In this document: positions 11,785-23,977 of the stretch, piece by piece
Layout of the letters: each line of letters begins with the position of its first letter
Numbering within the stretch: position 1 is the first letter of the stretch
Assembly: GCF_009389715.1 (NCBI RefSeq)
Contig: NC_052402.1
Location: 24,190,013 to 24,254,012, forward strand
Direction of reading: 5' to 3'
Length of the DNA: 64,000 nt
DNA from: Phoenix dactylifera
Taxonomy: Eukaryota; Streptophyta; Magnoliopsida; Arecales; Arecaceae
The notes under the pieces: generated by a model
Databases searched by the model: none
What the model saw: only the letters and a program-made list of their open reading frames with translations
What the model was told of the DNA's origin: nothing
Translations under genes and position numbers: made by a program

Positions 11785-12836
11785 TGTGAGGCCCAATAGT
11801 CCCGCATCGGAAAGACTCGTTTCAGAGCTTGGGCATATGAGGCAGGTGTCTCCTAATCCTGCAGACGCGTTTTGGGTGGAAAACAAAATCGGGGAGGGAT
11901 GAAGGATGCTTGCGTGAAGCCCCAGAACCGGACAATATTTGGCAGGGGAGCCCCGTGTTCCCCCCTCATGTGGCCCCCACATGGGCACTAGGTGCCTCAC
12001 GTGCCTCGCAGAGGCGGGGGCGTGACATTTGGTATCAGAGCCGAGGACGACTCTTGTCCGATGGTAGGAAGGGTGTGAAGCCCAATAGTCCCACATCGGA
12101 AAGACTCGTTCCAGAGCCTGGGCATATGAGGCGGGTGTCTCCTAATCCTGCAGACGCGTTTTGGGTGGAAAATAAAACCGGGGAGGGGTGAAGGATGCTT
12201 GCGTGAAGCTACGTGGGCACTGGGTGCCTCACGTGCCTCGCAGAGGCGGGGGCGTGACATTTGGTATTAGAGCCGAGGACGGCTCTTGTCCGATGGTGGG
12301 AAGAGTGTGAGGCCCAATAGTCCCACATCGGAAAGACTCGTTCCAGAGCCTGGGCATATGAGGCGGGTGTCTCCAAATTCTGTAGACGCGTTTTGGGTGG
12401 AAAACAAAACCGGGGAGGGGTGAAGGATGCTTGCGTGAAGCCCCAGAACCGGACAATATCTGGCAGGGGAGCTCTGTGTTCCCTCCTCATGTGGCCCCCA
12501 CGTGGGCACTAGGTGCCTCACGTGCCTCGCAGAGGCGGGGCGTGACATTTGGTATCAGAGCCGAGGAAGGCTCTTGTCCGATGGTGGGAAGGGTGTGAGG
12601 CCCAATAGTCCCACATCGGAAAGACTCGTTCCAGAGCCTGGGCATATGAGGCGGGTGACTCCAAATTCTGCAGACGCGTTTTGGGTGGAAAACAAAACCG
12701 GGGAGGGGTGAAGGACTTTTGCGTGAAGCCCTAGAACCGGACAATATCTGGCAAGGGAGTCCCGTGGTCCCCCCTCATGTGGCCCCCACGTGGGCACTAG
12801 GTGCCTCACGTGCCTCGCGCAGGCGGGGGCGTGACA
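11785..12836 (+). mobile_element. TRIM concatemer: 4 LTRs and 3 internal segments
   Basis: LTRs begin TGTGAGGCCCAATAG (second: TGTGAAGCC) and end GGGCGTGACA. They lie at 11785-12027, 12074-12259, 12306-12547 and 12594-12836; three are 242-243 bp and the second is shorter. They are separated by three 46-bp internal segments (12028-12073, 12260-12305, 12548-12593). Each internal segment opens with a tRNA-Met primer binding site (TGGTATCAGAGCC, one variant) and closes with a purine tract (ATGGTGGGAAGGG type). The whole array is flanked by one 5-bp duplication, AGCAA, at 11780-11784 and 12837-12841. It has no coding capacity and must depend on other retroelements for enzymes. Confidence 0.9.
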
Positions 12837-12841
12837 AGCAA

Positions 12842-13380
12842 GGTCGAGGCCAACATGGTCACACTTGAAGCCGGGCTTAACTGCATGCTTGCCAACATGC
12901 TTGGTAAGGAAGCGGAGGAGATTGTGGAGTTAGTGGTGGAGGAGGGGACGTGAGCTGGTGATTGACAAATTTAATAAGGATGAGGGAGTAGAGCTAGATG
13001 GAGGTGCCGATGTGGATGGAGCTATTGGCCTACTTAAAGGAGAGGGTCTTTGAGTCGATGAACATTATCATTTTTTCGCGGCCTATCGGGTCCAATATTC
13101 TACTATTTTTTATTTTTAATTTTTTTAAAAAAATATATTTTTTTGAGGGTAGTAGAATGGCCTTTGAAAATGGTCGAAGAGAGGATATTTTTCTCTTTTA
13201 TGACGACATGCTAGCAATGATAGGTGGTTTATGGGCCGTAGGATCATATTGGTTCGTCAATCCAATCGAAATTTTTTAAAGAAAAGATGGTGCAAGTGAG
13301 AATGACTCAGACTAGAGAAGCGGAAAAATCTGCCCTCTTTCAGGTCAATTGGGTAATTTTACCGAGCCTGGACCCCACCC
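12842..13380. other. Sequence without recognised gene
   Basis: Right flank of the TRIM, then a T-rich stretch near 13110-13145 and short open readings with no recognised family. Confidence 0.4.
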
Positions 13381-13740
13381 GATTGGGATTAGGTCGATGC
13401 CACGAGCGCCCGCGGGCGCGCGCGCGCTCTTCTTCCCTTCTCTCTCTCGAGCTTCTTCTCTTGGCGGGAGTTGCGTCCAGTGTTCCTTCGGACCACGGTA
13501 GGCGCCTCCGCTGCAGCTTCTCCTGAGAGTCCGCCGTCCAAATCCTAGAGTGGATGAACGCTATCGTCCATTTTTCCCGGCCCTTCAAGCCCCTCCTCAA
13601 CGCTCACGTCGCCAGTTTCTTCGAAGTCGCCTCTGAAACCATAGCTTTCCTTCGATTCCTTCCTTGAACCCTAGTTTCTGATCTCACGCCGTTGGATTCC
13701 ACAGGATAGGTGGTGGGATATGGTCGATGAGCAGTGGATT
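13380..13740 (+). other. GC/CT-rich exon-like island, possible 5' end of a transcript
   Basis: Composition shifts sharply from AT-rich to a GC-rich core (GCGCCCGCGGGCGCGCGCGCGC near 13410-13430), a CT-rich stretch (TCTTCCCTTCTCTCTCTCGAG) and a pyrimidine-rich leader, which is common for plant 5' UTRs. A short open reading from 13553 (MNAIVHFSRPFK..., 37 residues) follows, and then AT-rich sequence. I recognise no protein, so this could be the first exon of a non-coding RNA, of a lost gene, or part of an element. Confidence 0.25.
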
Positions 13741-16700
13741 TAATGCTTTCAGAAGGAATCTGCTCCATTGCTTCCATTCTTTTTATGTTTTATCTTTCTC
13801 TGTTTATAACATGGAATGGGGATTTTCTTAAAATTTAAAGCTTGTTTTGTTTTTATCAAGTACTGGAATTTTTGATTAGCTATACAGTGTATAGAGTTGC
13901 ACTCATTTTTTAATTTTTCTTCATGGTTTAGTATTCTCCTACTCTATATAAATGATGAATCTACGTGGTGCTTGCAGAATTGGATGACTCTTTGGTTTGT
14001 CTTAGTTTTTACACTAAGCTACTTGCAGAACGTTGAAAATTATTCTGAAAAAAAGAAACCAACTTTCCCGAGAACGATTGAACCTTGATTTCAGATACTG
14101 AGTTAAGTGATGCAATGTTGTAAATTTGGTACAAACAGTGAGACTGGTGTTTGCAACACTGTGTTGGCTTGACAGAAAATTGAGACGATGACTAGAAAGA
14201 AAATCATGCTGGTATAGTAGTAGTGTCTTTATACACCTGGATTCATGTTGATGCGCAGAAGGGGAAATCTTGATTCACTAAAGAAAAAGAAAATGGAGGG
14301 GCTTAATGTACTTGTAATTTATGTTTTTTGCAATATTTATGAAAATTGGATTTTTTTATGATACAACAGATTGATTATCTAGAGCTAAAAAAGGAAAGAA
14401 GAGATAAAGATAGCTTGATACCTAATTATATTGATTTCCAGTATCATCTTTCTATTGATGCATGTGGTTTTTATGTATAAGGATCTAATTGCTCCACTTT
14501 ATTCATCTATGTACAGGACTATTGGCCCCATTCCCTTCAAGAATTTATATGCACTTTGAGGTCTCTTGTCTTTCCTTGGGAGCCCAAATTATCACATCTG
14601 GTTCGCACTTAACCAATCCCTTATCTTTGCAAATCGTGTGGCAGTGTATATGTCTTGCATTCCCTCCAACATTCAGAAAAAAAAGCTCTGTGATGTCTAT
14701 TGCTAATGCAATTATTCTATTTAATATGGATGTGCATATCCAGGAGAATGGGCAATAGGTGTTAAATGATAGATATAGGTTTATTGTGGCAGATATGGCT
14801 AGGGTTAGATAATGAAAAACTTAATAATGGAAGGAAATGGAAAATGAAGAGGGAAATTGAGGCTTGTGTCCATCTCGAACTAACAGTGTAAAAAACTAGA
14901 GGGCTTGCATCCATTTTCACCTTCCAGAAACTTCACCAAGTATACAAGAAACATGGAGATTGTTACTATCTCAGCTACAAATTTACAGGATATTGGTTAG
15001 ATTGATTTACTGAATTTGTTCTTCTTTAGAATAACTTTGTTGAAGAGTGTTGTTTGCCATTGTAAGTTAGCGGCAATTTCAGAACATTACTCCAAGGCTT
15101 TAATACACATAAGAAATTACTTTTATGCATTGTTTGATATAATTTGCGGCAGTTATTTTCAATAGTGCTTCCAGACACTTGTTTGTTTCCTTTTTTTCTT
15201 GGAATTAGAAGGAAAAACTTTATGACAGGAGATGGCTGTATTTCCATTGAAAATGCTCCCCTCTCTTCCCTCTTACTTTGGCTATTCTAAACTTTTTTAG
15301 GAGGTTTTCTGTTAATCATCATGTTCAAATGGAATGCCTTTAAATAGCTTATATGAAAAGACTAGTCAAAAAAGATTTACTAATGCTGCAGTTAATACAT
15401 GATCAAATCTTTTACTCATGCAGGAATTTTTGTAGGTCTTTTTTGGTGTCCGTGGGCTGCTCTAGGGCCATTGGTAGAAACTTATATTTTACTTGATAGG
15501 TTATTGTTCCTTCAAGAGCAAGGCAATTCAGTGGAAGCATTGTTGTTCCCTCTGTTTGATCACCAAGAAATGTGATTATAGTTGCCCGAAAAACTGATGC
15601 GGATACACTTACAACATGACGTGGTAACAGTACTTGTCAACTCCTGATTTACACATGCATTCTCTTGTATGTTGTTCTTGCATTCAGGTAGTTACTTTGA
15701 GCCACTTCACGAAGAAATGGTAAGATGTACCTCACTCATCAAAAGAATATAAAATGTTTGCTTTTATTTCAGGCCTGTAAACCCGATTATTATTACTGTG
15801 GTATGTGATCAGAAAGTTGTATATGTGGTAAGGCCAGAGCCAGTGGGTTGAATCAACATATGTTTTATGTGTATTCATTTAAATTTGCAAGACAATTGCG
15901 TTGAGAGAACACACACTTCTTAGAAAACAAATTTAGGCTCTTAATTGTGGTCTTCATCTTCTTATTGTTATTGAAACTGTGAATATGAAAAGGAGACAGG
16001 TATAGATGTGCAATGGTGCAATAAGTTATTTTGGAGCTCTGTGAGTCTTCAAGTGCAGAACATGACATCTGGCTTTGTTTCATATTTGGTTTTTATTTCT
16101 GTTGGTTTTTGGGCTTGGTTGGGTCGCCTATGATGGGCTAGCCCGACCAAGATCATCTAACATTTAAATAAGAGAGGAAAATAGTTGAAAGAAAAGAAGA
16201 AACTACTGGGTAGTTTCTCCCTCTCTCCCTCACTTATCTGTATACCATTCATGTCTAGACTTCTCTTCAAGAAAAATTTCAGTGTTTGAGAGAGAGAAAC
16301 ATGAAGGAACAACTTTCTTGTGCCCTTTCTTGCACCATAAGCATTTGAACAGAGAGTTTTCTTTCCATTGTGATTGAACACTCGACCTTGAGTGTATTCT
16401 AGAAGTGAATAAACATGTGGTTCAACCCCCTAGATCCTTGGAATTTCACTTTTGCACTACTCTTTCAAGGTAATTCATGAAACTTGAAATTCCATTTATT
16501 ATGTTTTATGTTATCAATTTCCTTGAAATATCAATTGCATTCTCAGAAAGAAGTGTTCGGCTTTTATCACCTGATTCACTTTACTTTATTTTAAAAATCT
16601 ATAGGTACTTTTTGTGCAGCTACTCATTTAGGTTTTGAGCTGCATAATTTGTCATAGATGGAGGATGATATCTTTGTTACAAAAATAAAATAGAGTTTGT

Positions 16701-19440
16701 TGTGAAATGATATTAATAGAAAATTTTCCAGCGTGATCTCCAACTGGCTGGAAATGGGAATATCTATACAAAAGATTCCTGTACATATCTCTGCTGATTG
16801 CATTTTGCTATGTTTTTATGAAAATTTATTCTTAGTATTTTTAATTACTTGAAAACTGCCCTTTATTTTGTTGGCGTGTATTGGAGAAATTTATGTGCTT
16901 AAGTACCTTCTTTCAGCAGATAGTTGTGGCTATCGTGGAGAGCAAATTGTTCTAACAAAATTTTGCCATGGTATTTTCTCCTTTTGTATTTGACCATGGT
17001 GTTCTGTCTGCGCACTGAAATGGGGTGAGTTTGAATATGACCGGACATGTTGTTTCAAAATATGGAAGGATTTGTTTTTGGACTCTGATCTGACTTAATT
17101 TGCTAGTGACGGATTTTGTCCAAATTTATTTTAAAGAAACAAAACCTCTTCATGATTAACATTGAGACAAGGTTCGCCATCTCGGTACCGGACCTTGTAC
17201 TGGTGCCACACTAGCACAGTGTTGGTACGTTACGGTACCAACTTTTTTTGACATACCAAGTGTCGGTACGCCACTCGTACTGCATATCGGCATGAACCTA
17301 TACGATATGGTACACCCTGTACTGCATAGTTCAGGCCAATACGGCATACCATGCATTAAGAAATTTGCAGCCTGATTAGCTTCTAGAGTCAAGTCCACGG
17401 ATGGTGGTTCTCAAGCTGCATATTTGGCACCATTCTTTTACAACACCAGACAACATTGAGTGTTGTAGGTGTAGTGTACCTGTTGGATTTTGTTCAGCTT
17501 CACCTGACTCTGCATAATTAAACATAATCACTCTACTTTGTCATTGGAAGGGGCACTGCTGAATAAATATATTAGTGACTTAGGCAACCTAAATACGGAT
17601 TCATTTTTCCTTCACAATTTGGAAGAAATGAAATGTAATCTCTTGTAAAAAGGATATTATCAGATATTTTTAAGTCATGTTGACCTGTAGCAATGCTTAT
17701 GTCACTTGATTCTTTCATCACAACTTTGCAATGTCATGCAGGAATTTCAACCTTCTGCGTGCAACCCCTAAAATTCACTATATCACAGGTAGAACCCCGG
17801 TACCAACAGCCTTTTTGAAGTTGTGAGAACAAATCCAAGCAGGGCTCTGATCTGTCTAATGGATCATGTCATGGTAGCTGGAAAAATCTAACTCTGTGGC
17901 TGACGCAGTAGTGGCCTAGACAGCCAAATGAGTTACATCATGACCTCAAATTATGGGTGGAAACATTGAATCCAGCACCTGTTTGTCGCCGTGTGGCACA
18001 TGTTATGCTATGGTTGATTGCCAGTTGCCCATGCAGTGGCTAATCTTTATCCCTCTCCATTGGTGCCTTGTGAGGCATAGGACCTCTCAGGTTGGTCTCA
18101 TTGGCTTCTCAGAAAGATGACAACGACTCAATTATCCAAGAGGAAGGAGGAAAAGGATGGAAGATGTAGTTGTGGAATTTTTCAATGCACAGTCTACCTG
18201 AAAAATAAAGTTTGTGTTCTCAAGATCTCAGGACCTGAACTTGTACTAGGGGAGACATTCTGAAGAGTTTCATCTCATCTTCACTTTCGAATGATGGAGC
18301 CAACTTCTGATAGAGATATTGTTCTAGCTTTCAGGTGGTCTCATGACAGCCATGGATTTATATAGTCTACGTAACCCTGATAGATTCTGTGTCACCTCCT
18401 GACCTTGATTTGGATATCTATCATTGGGATCGATGGCGGCGCGCAATTGCAGGCCACCTGGAGCAGCCAGAGAGATGACGGATTTGCGCTGCAACTTTGT
18501 TTGTCCATGCTGCCTGTCCATTTCATGTGATTGGAGCTTTCCACCCTAGCCAAAGCTAAAAATTCAACCTGATCAAGTCTTCCAGCGACCACAGAACTTT
18601 GACTCATGCCTCCAATCCAAAGCAAGTGTTAAAGTAGAAACTGCTAGATGATCAGCATGGTTATCAATTTCTACTACTTTGGATACACATTTGGTGCTGT
18701 ATTTTATGAGCTCCATCCTGGAAATCAAGGAAGTATAAGTTCTTATTGGGTCTTAGAACTGTACTATCTTTTCATGAATTGCTAGGGCTTGGTTTGCTAT
18801 CCTTCATTGTTCAGACTCTTTGTTCATAAAATCATCTAAGTTCAAGCTAAGTAAGTTTCGAGCAACAATTTCCACGTTGTAGAACTAAATCTATGTCTGT
18901 GCTTAGCTCAAGAATTGACTCATTCAGCGGTCTCATTCGCATGCTATACTCGATAATTATGATCGAAATCGAGCCAAACTTGAATACGCAATTGACCGAA
19001 CCAAACCAAATCCAACCAACCTTAGCATTAGATTTTTTTTTTTTTTTTTTTTTATTTAACGAATGGATCTAAATCTTTACACATCACGAATTGATAATTT
19101 AATTTGGATTTAAAACTTAGACTTAGAAGCCAATTTGCAGTCTTAGTGACCTGATCCATAAAAATGGTCCCAAGGGATCAGGGCCGAAATAGCCAACGTC
19201 AGCATGGGTAGTAGGGTCCAACTCTTTTCCATGACGCAGGGGAAGGTGAGAACTTGCCAACTCTATAGACTGAAAACCCTCCGGGGTGATTGGGGTAGGG
19301 GTTGGCGGGCTATCACCGGTAGGTCCACGTCATCACTCCACGTGGGAACACAACGAGGATGAGTGCTGTCACGGTCTACAGAAAACACCAAAAAAGACGT
19401 GAGCACTGTTCCATTACATTCTTCCCTTCTTTCTCCTTAA
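13741..19440. other. Long AT-rich region, no gene recognised
   Basis: Resembles intron or intergenic sequence. About 16099-16450 starts with TGTTGG and contains GGGCTAGCCCGACC, suggesting an old LTR, but no 3' end or duplication was found. About 17165-17370 is a GGTACC-rich repeat. A 24-base T run lies near 19028. I found no exon series with a recognisable product. Confidence 0.4.
17165..17370. repeat. GGTAC-rich dispersed repeat
   Basis: Dense in GGTACC/CGGTAC/GGTACG words (CTCGGTACCGG, GTTGGTACG, ACGGTACC, TGTCGGTACG). A diverged relative sits near 9834-9910, so it is a dispersed repeat rather than unique sequence. Class unknown. Confidence 0.5.
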
Positions 19441-19458
19441 AAGTTGACTTGTAGCCTC

Positions 19459-19466
19459 TATTTATA
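19459..19466 (+). promoter_or_regulatory. TATA-like box of the NAC gene
   Basis: TATTTATA, about 125 bp upstream of the NAC start codon, followed by a CT-rich leader (about 19500-19567) typical of plant 5' UTRs. A W-box-like TTGAC lies just upstream at 19444. Confidence 0.5.
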
Positions 19467-19590
19467 CACCTTCTAATCCCCCTTGCTTTGAGGAAATCCC
19501 ATCATCCCCTTTCTCCTCTCATTCTCTCTTTCTGTATCTGTCTATCTCTTTATCTCTCTCTCTCATAGTTTCTATCTTGACAGTAGCTCC

Positions 19591-22500
19591 ATGAGCTGCT
19601 TGAGCATGGTGGAGGCTAAACTGCCTCCAGGGTTCCGATTCCACCCGAGGGACGATGAGCTAATCTGCGACTACCTAGCGACGAAGGTCGCCGGAGATCG
19701 CAACTGGAGCTTCTGCGGCGGTCCGACGATGGTTGATGTCGATCTGAACAAGTGTGAACCATGGGACCTCCCTGGTAAGACTAACAATATAGCCACTTCT
19801 CTTAATTACCATCTCCACCACCAATTCTAGATTCATTGCTTTGCAGAACTGATACTGGCATAACACACAAAATAGTTCTATGTTTTCGTGACATGGCTTT
19901 GTTTCTTGGCATCATCAGTTCAGAATTATACCTCTGTATGCACTTCTCCTTATTCTAGGAGTCATTTCTTATGGCTATGCATGCAGTCCTATTCCGATTG
20001 TTCTGACAGGGAAACCCAGTGGGAAAATTCCAAGACTCCTAGCAAATGATTGCGGTCTTGATTTATCTCGAAGGATTTGGTATTGGATGTTGAGAGTTGT
20101 TCTTATCCCTCCTTAACAAAAGAATTGAAGAGCCATCATTGGATATCCTTCTTTATTCTATGCTGAGAATATCATATGCTGTCTTCTCGAATATGGAAAA
20201 GATGCAACACTGTATGTTAAGAAAATTACTTGAAATCCTTATTCAATGCCATCAGTGACCTGTATACACACACACACATATATATATATATAGCTCATTC
20301 ATATCCTTCCAACGAACCTCTTATATCCTTCTTTTAAGTTCTATTATGTGGAGTTTACTCGCTTCTTATGTTGAAAAGAGTTGCTTTCTTAAAATATCCT
20401 AGTCCTAATTTATAATTTTTTCCAGCACATAAAGACATCTTTGTATTAGGATTAACTTCCAACTAAATAAGCTCCTTTATATTTTTTTTTAGTGCAGAGG
20501 AATAATTATTTTCCAAATCTATCACATCCCAATCTTGAAACCAGTGCCGTTCTTTTGGGCTTTCCTTCCCCATATTGTGCCAGAATTTGGCCACTTTTTA
20601 ACCTCTTCCATGTGTCTCATTCCTTCCATGATGGCTTGCCAACTTCCCACAGTTTATTTCTTCTGCTCTTATCTAAATTATTATACGCGAGGCAAAAAAG
20701 AGAGAGAGAGAGAGAGAGAAAGAGGGATCTCATGGGAAAATTTTGAAGGGAAGAAAATTTAAAAATATAGATGCTGAAATGGCGTCGCCCGGACTCGAAC
20801 AGGAGACCTTCAGTGTGTTAGACTGACGTGATAACCAACTACACCACGACACCAGGAATGAAGAAGCTTTCTACTTTCGTTATTAGTAGTTTTCCACAGA
20901 TGTTGATGGCTTCACACCGAGGTGGGGGGCCTTTGATCTATCCCAAAAGATTTTCAATCTCATATGGACCACACACGTGTTCCTGTAGCTATGAACCACC
21001 TTGATCCCAGGTCCTCATTTCTGGCTCAAATAACTTACTTTCTAACAATATGTGGATTACGATATTTGATGTCGACGATGGAATCATCGATGGGCCTCTG
21101 GCCAACATGCTATTGCATCGGCCATCGACACGATGATAAGCAATCTCTATCAAAGTGCCAGGTTGCATGATGATGATGCTAACAAAGCCATGGAGGGTTC
21201 ATTGCATGGCACCAACTCCACAAAACCTTTCGCCATTGGGTCAACTTCCAAATCAAACATGTCAAGACATAATTCCATCATTGCACGTTAGCATAACTTT
21301 TATATAGTAGATACTTTATAAGATTTCAGTCATTGCTCTACCTAAGGTTACACATGAGGAGTGCAACTTAACCTAGTATTCGAAATGCAAATTACTAAAC
21401 AAAAACACTGGATTTTACCTCCTGATTACTACTTAGTAGCATGAGAGTATCAAATTAACTCCACCCATAACTATGAAAATTTGTTTTCAATATTTCACAC
21501 TCAACATCCGAGCAAATTTTATCCTATAAATCCCTATCAATGACACATAAATTTCATGATATTCACCAAATAATAATCCTCATGTTTGCTACTCTTGCAT
21601 GCACTCCTACATGGATGTACACCTTTCTCTTTAACCTTTTCGCCCCCACATCGAATTATTATTGAATGCTAAACTTGTGGGTGCTGATGCAAATGGTTGT
21701 GAGTTAGAAATGGCTTGCGTTGGGGGGAAGGAGTGGTACTTCTTCAGTCTACGGGATCGCAAGTATGCGACCGGTCAGCGAACTAACCGGGCAACCTTGA
21801 TGGGCTACTGGAAGGCCACCGGAAAGGATAGGCCGGTAGCTCGAAAGGCGGTGCAGGTTGGGATGAGGAAGACCCTGGTTTTCTATCAAGGGAGAGCTCC
21901 CAAGGGAAAGAAGACTGACTGGGTCATGCATGAGTTCCGCATGGAAGGACCCAATGATCTGCCAAAGCTGCCCTTCAAGGTGAATTTATAATGTCAAAAA
22001 TTTTCTACCTACAAATAAGTTCCTTTGCTTTGTTATAGTTGCACCAATTATTCTATGATTCTTCATTTTGTTTAGAAAATAATAGGTAGTGGACTATTAT
22101 CATGAGCAATTATAATAATGAATTCTCTAGTAGTGTTTCATAAATTAGTAGATAGAAGATATAAACAACTAGGTTGAAGTAATTCAAGTTTTGAGTTCTC
22201 ATATTGGAGCAATATTATAGTAGTCATTGCCTGACAATTCTATTTATAAACAAGACTATGAGGTAGATGTCAGAATTAGTTTAGACAACTCAATGTAGCA
22301 ATTGATATTAACAAAAAGAGCCAAATTCTCTCCATGGTGAAATTAGTTTCACAAGTACTAGACTTTGTAAACTATCTAGATAGTATTATTTATCGCAGTG
22401 CAACATGTGATTTATGAATCCAAGAGCTGATAATATTGTTCAATAGGTCATGATTCTAGTGAAAATTAGAGGAGTTATTTTACTAAATCCTAATATATAG

Positions 22501-23977
22501 TAAGCTTTTTCTTCTCTGTAATATATTGGAAAAAGAACCCTTCATTTGTCTAGATGTTGTTTCCTTCTTGCCATGGAATTTACTACTGCTAGATGTTCTC
22601 CGAGTACCAACTTTGGGGGTTATCAGTTGCTTTCATAAGTCCCTGTCTATATTTACTTCAGACATTATTTTCTCCTAACTATCTTCGTAATAAAGAACTC
22701 TATATTGTACCTTATGATACTTATATGTATATTATTTATCTATCCTCCTAGTCTGTCTCATTCACTGTCATGCCTAACTTTTGTCACTTTATGCAACACA
22801 ATATAAGCTTTCCCACTATGCTAGTATTGATATATATAGTTCTCCATGACAAAAAAAATTAGTATCATTGTACCTAGACTTTATCTCATGTTCACTTGAT
22901 TTTTCTTGATTAAGCTGCATCCTTTTCACTTACAATTAACATCACTTTATCCAGCAGGACAAGTACAAAATTCTGAAAAAAATAGAAAATAGACAGCAAG
23001 TGTTGTGATTTGTGGATCAATATGCTGACATCTCTCTAATCATGGCCTAAAGATGTAACCAAATTTGAAATTTAAAATATACAATTTCAAGCATTCATTA
23101 GCCAAACTGTAATCCAACACGAGGACATAATTATCAATGTGTTGCGAACATACTATCTTGTTAACTAATTATCCAGTAACTTAACCAAGTTTAAATCAGT
23201 TTGTGACAAAACTCCTAATTGAGTAGGTTCCAAAACATTGATCACCTTGCAAAGTTAATCACAAGTTCTGCTAATGGCCCAACTACCAATAGCAGAAGAT
23301 TATACAATATCTAAAATCTCCATGCTTGCAAGCCATTGCAAGTGCTTAGTTACGGGGTGACGATCAAATATTCCACACACTCCTTGTCATGGATTTTCCA
23401 AACATGTCATGGTTAACTAGTCCTCTAATCATGCATAATATCATATAACCTATTTCTCTTTCTCTCTTTCTTTTTTAAACAGGAAGATTGGGTCTTATGC
23501 AAAGTGTTCTGCAAGCACAGGGGGATCTCCTCCAAGCCAAGCATTGAAGCAAGCTATCTTGACTCAGGCTCCTCCTCCCTCCCACCTCTTATGGACACCT
23601 ACATCACCTTGGACCAAGCCCCACAAAACTTTGAGGGGTTTGAGCAGGTGCCCTGCTTCTCCAGCCTTCCTCCAAGCCCCACATACCAGCCCCCAAACCC
23701 ATTATTGGCCCCACCCCTGCCCCCAATGGAAAGAAACCTGCCCTTAACAAAAGGCTTAGCCCAATTGGGGGACTTGCCTGACCTAGGCTCTTGTGTGACC
23801 CCACTCTCCAGTGATAGAAAGGCCATAAAAGCAGTCCTAAACCAGCTCACCAAGCTGGAGGGCAATCCAAAGGGGGAGGTCCTGCCAACTTTGGCCGAAG
23901 GGAGTTTGGGAGGTTACTTCTCTGATATGGGTCTGCCCGCTTGGAATCCTTTTTCGAATCTTAGTGAAGATTGGTAA
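19591..23977 (+). CDS. NAC-domain transcription factor, NAC1 / NAC21-22 type
   Basis: Three exons, 19591-19774, 21708-21979 and 23483-23977, with GT..AG introns after phases 1 and 0, give 316 residues. The NAC domain covers about residues 11-165: [14 protein letters not shown] (A), [11 protein letters not shown] and [16 protein letters not shown] (C), [13 protein letters not shown]-contacting strand (96-105), [26 protein letters not shown] (D), EDWVLCKVF (E). The N-terminal [15 protein letters not shown] and the C-terminal EQVPCFS and [12 protein letters not shown] motifs point to the NAC1/NAC21-22 clade, whose Arabidopsis member acts in auxin-dependent lateral root growth. The Pro- and acid-rich tail (about 170-316) is the likely activation region. 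The protein should act in the nucleus as a dimer. The start at 19591 is preferred over Met6 by upstream placement; both keep the domain. Exon 3 holds a miR164 site. Intron 1 (1.9 kb) contains an antisense tRNA gene. All family hallmarks look intact. Confidence 0.93.
20267..20292. repeat. (CA)n(TA)n microsatellite in NAC intron 1
   Basis: Alternating CA then TA dinucleotides. Confidence 0.9.
20698..20724. repeat. (AG)n microsatellite in NAC intron 1
   Basis: Run of about 11 AG repeats, a likely length-variable marker. Confidence 0.9.
20780..20853 (-). tRNA. tRNA-Val (anticodon AAC)
   Basis: The minus strand folds into a 74-nt cloverleaf. Acceptor GGTGTCG pairs with CGACGCC (one G:U), with discriminator A. 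A D arm follows. The anticodon stem TCAGT/ACTGA holds loop CTAACAC with anticodon AAC. The T loop is TTCGAGT. It matches plant tRNA-Val(AAC) closely. A T5 run (20765-20761 on the minus strand) about 15 nt downstream fits Pol III termination. One oddity: in the T stem (TCCTG/CCGGG) position 52 is T opposite C, a mismatch where plant tRNA-Val has G:C, so its activity may be reduced. It lies antisense within intron 1 of the NAC gene. Confidence 0.88.
23643..23663 (+). promoter_or_regulatory. miR164 target site in the NAC mRNA
   Basis: The 21-nt stretch contains GTGCCCTGCTTCTCCA and matches the complement of miR164 (TGGAGAAGCAGGGCACGTGCA) at 19 of 21 positions, with the two differences toward the miRNA 3' end. 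It encodes the EQVPCFS motif (residues 206-212). miR164 is known to cut mRNAs of the NAC1/CUC/NAM clade at this place, so post-transcriptional control is expected. Confidence 0.9.

Noticed and set aside
11549-12809. Overlapping open readings of 75-184 residues on both strands
   Set aside because: Most lie within TRIM LTRs and repeat with them; no coding evidence.
16099-16640. Possible solo LTR beginning TGTTGG
   Set aside because: No matching CA end or target duplication could be found, so not listed as an element.
21662-21707. Upstream in-frame Met before NAC exon 2
   Set aside because: It is intron sequence; the acceptor at 21706-21707 restores the family reading GAA-ATG ([13 protein letters not shown]).
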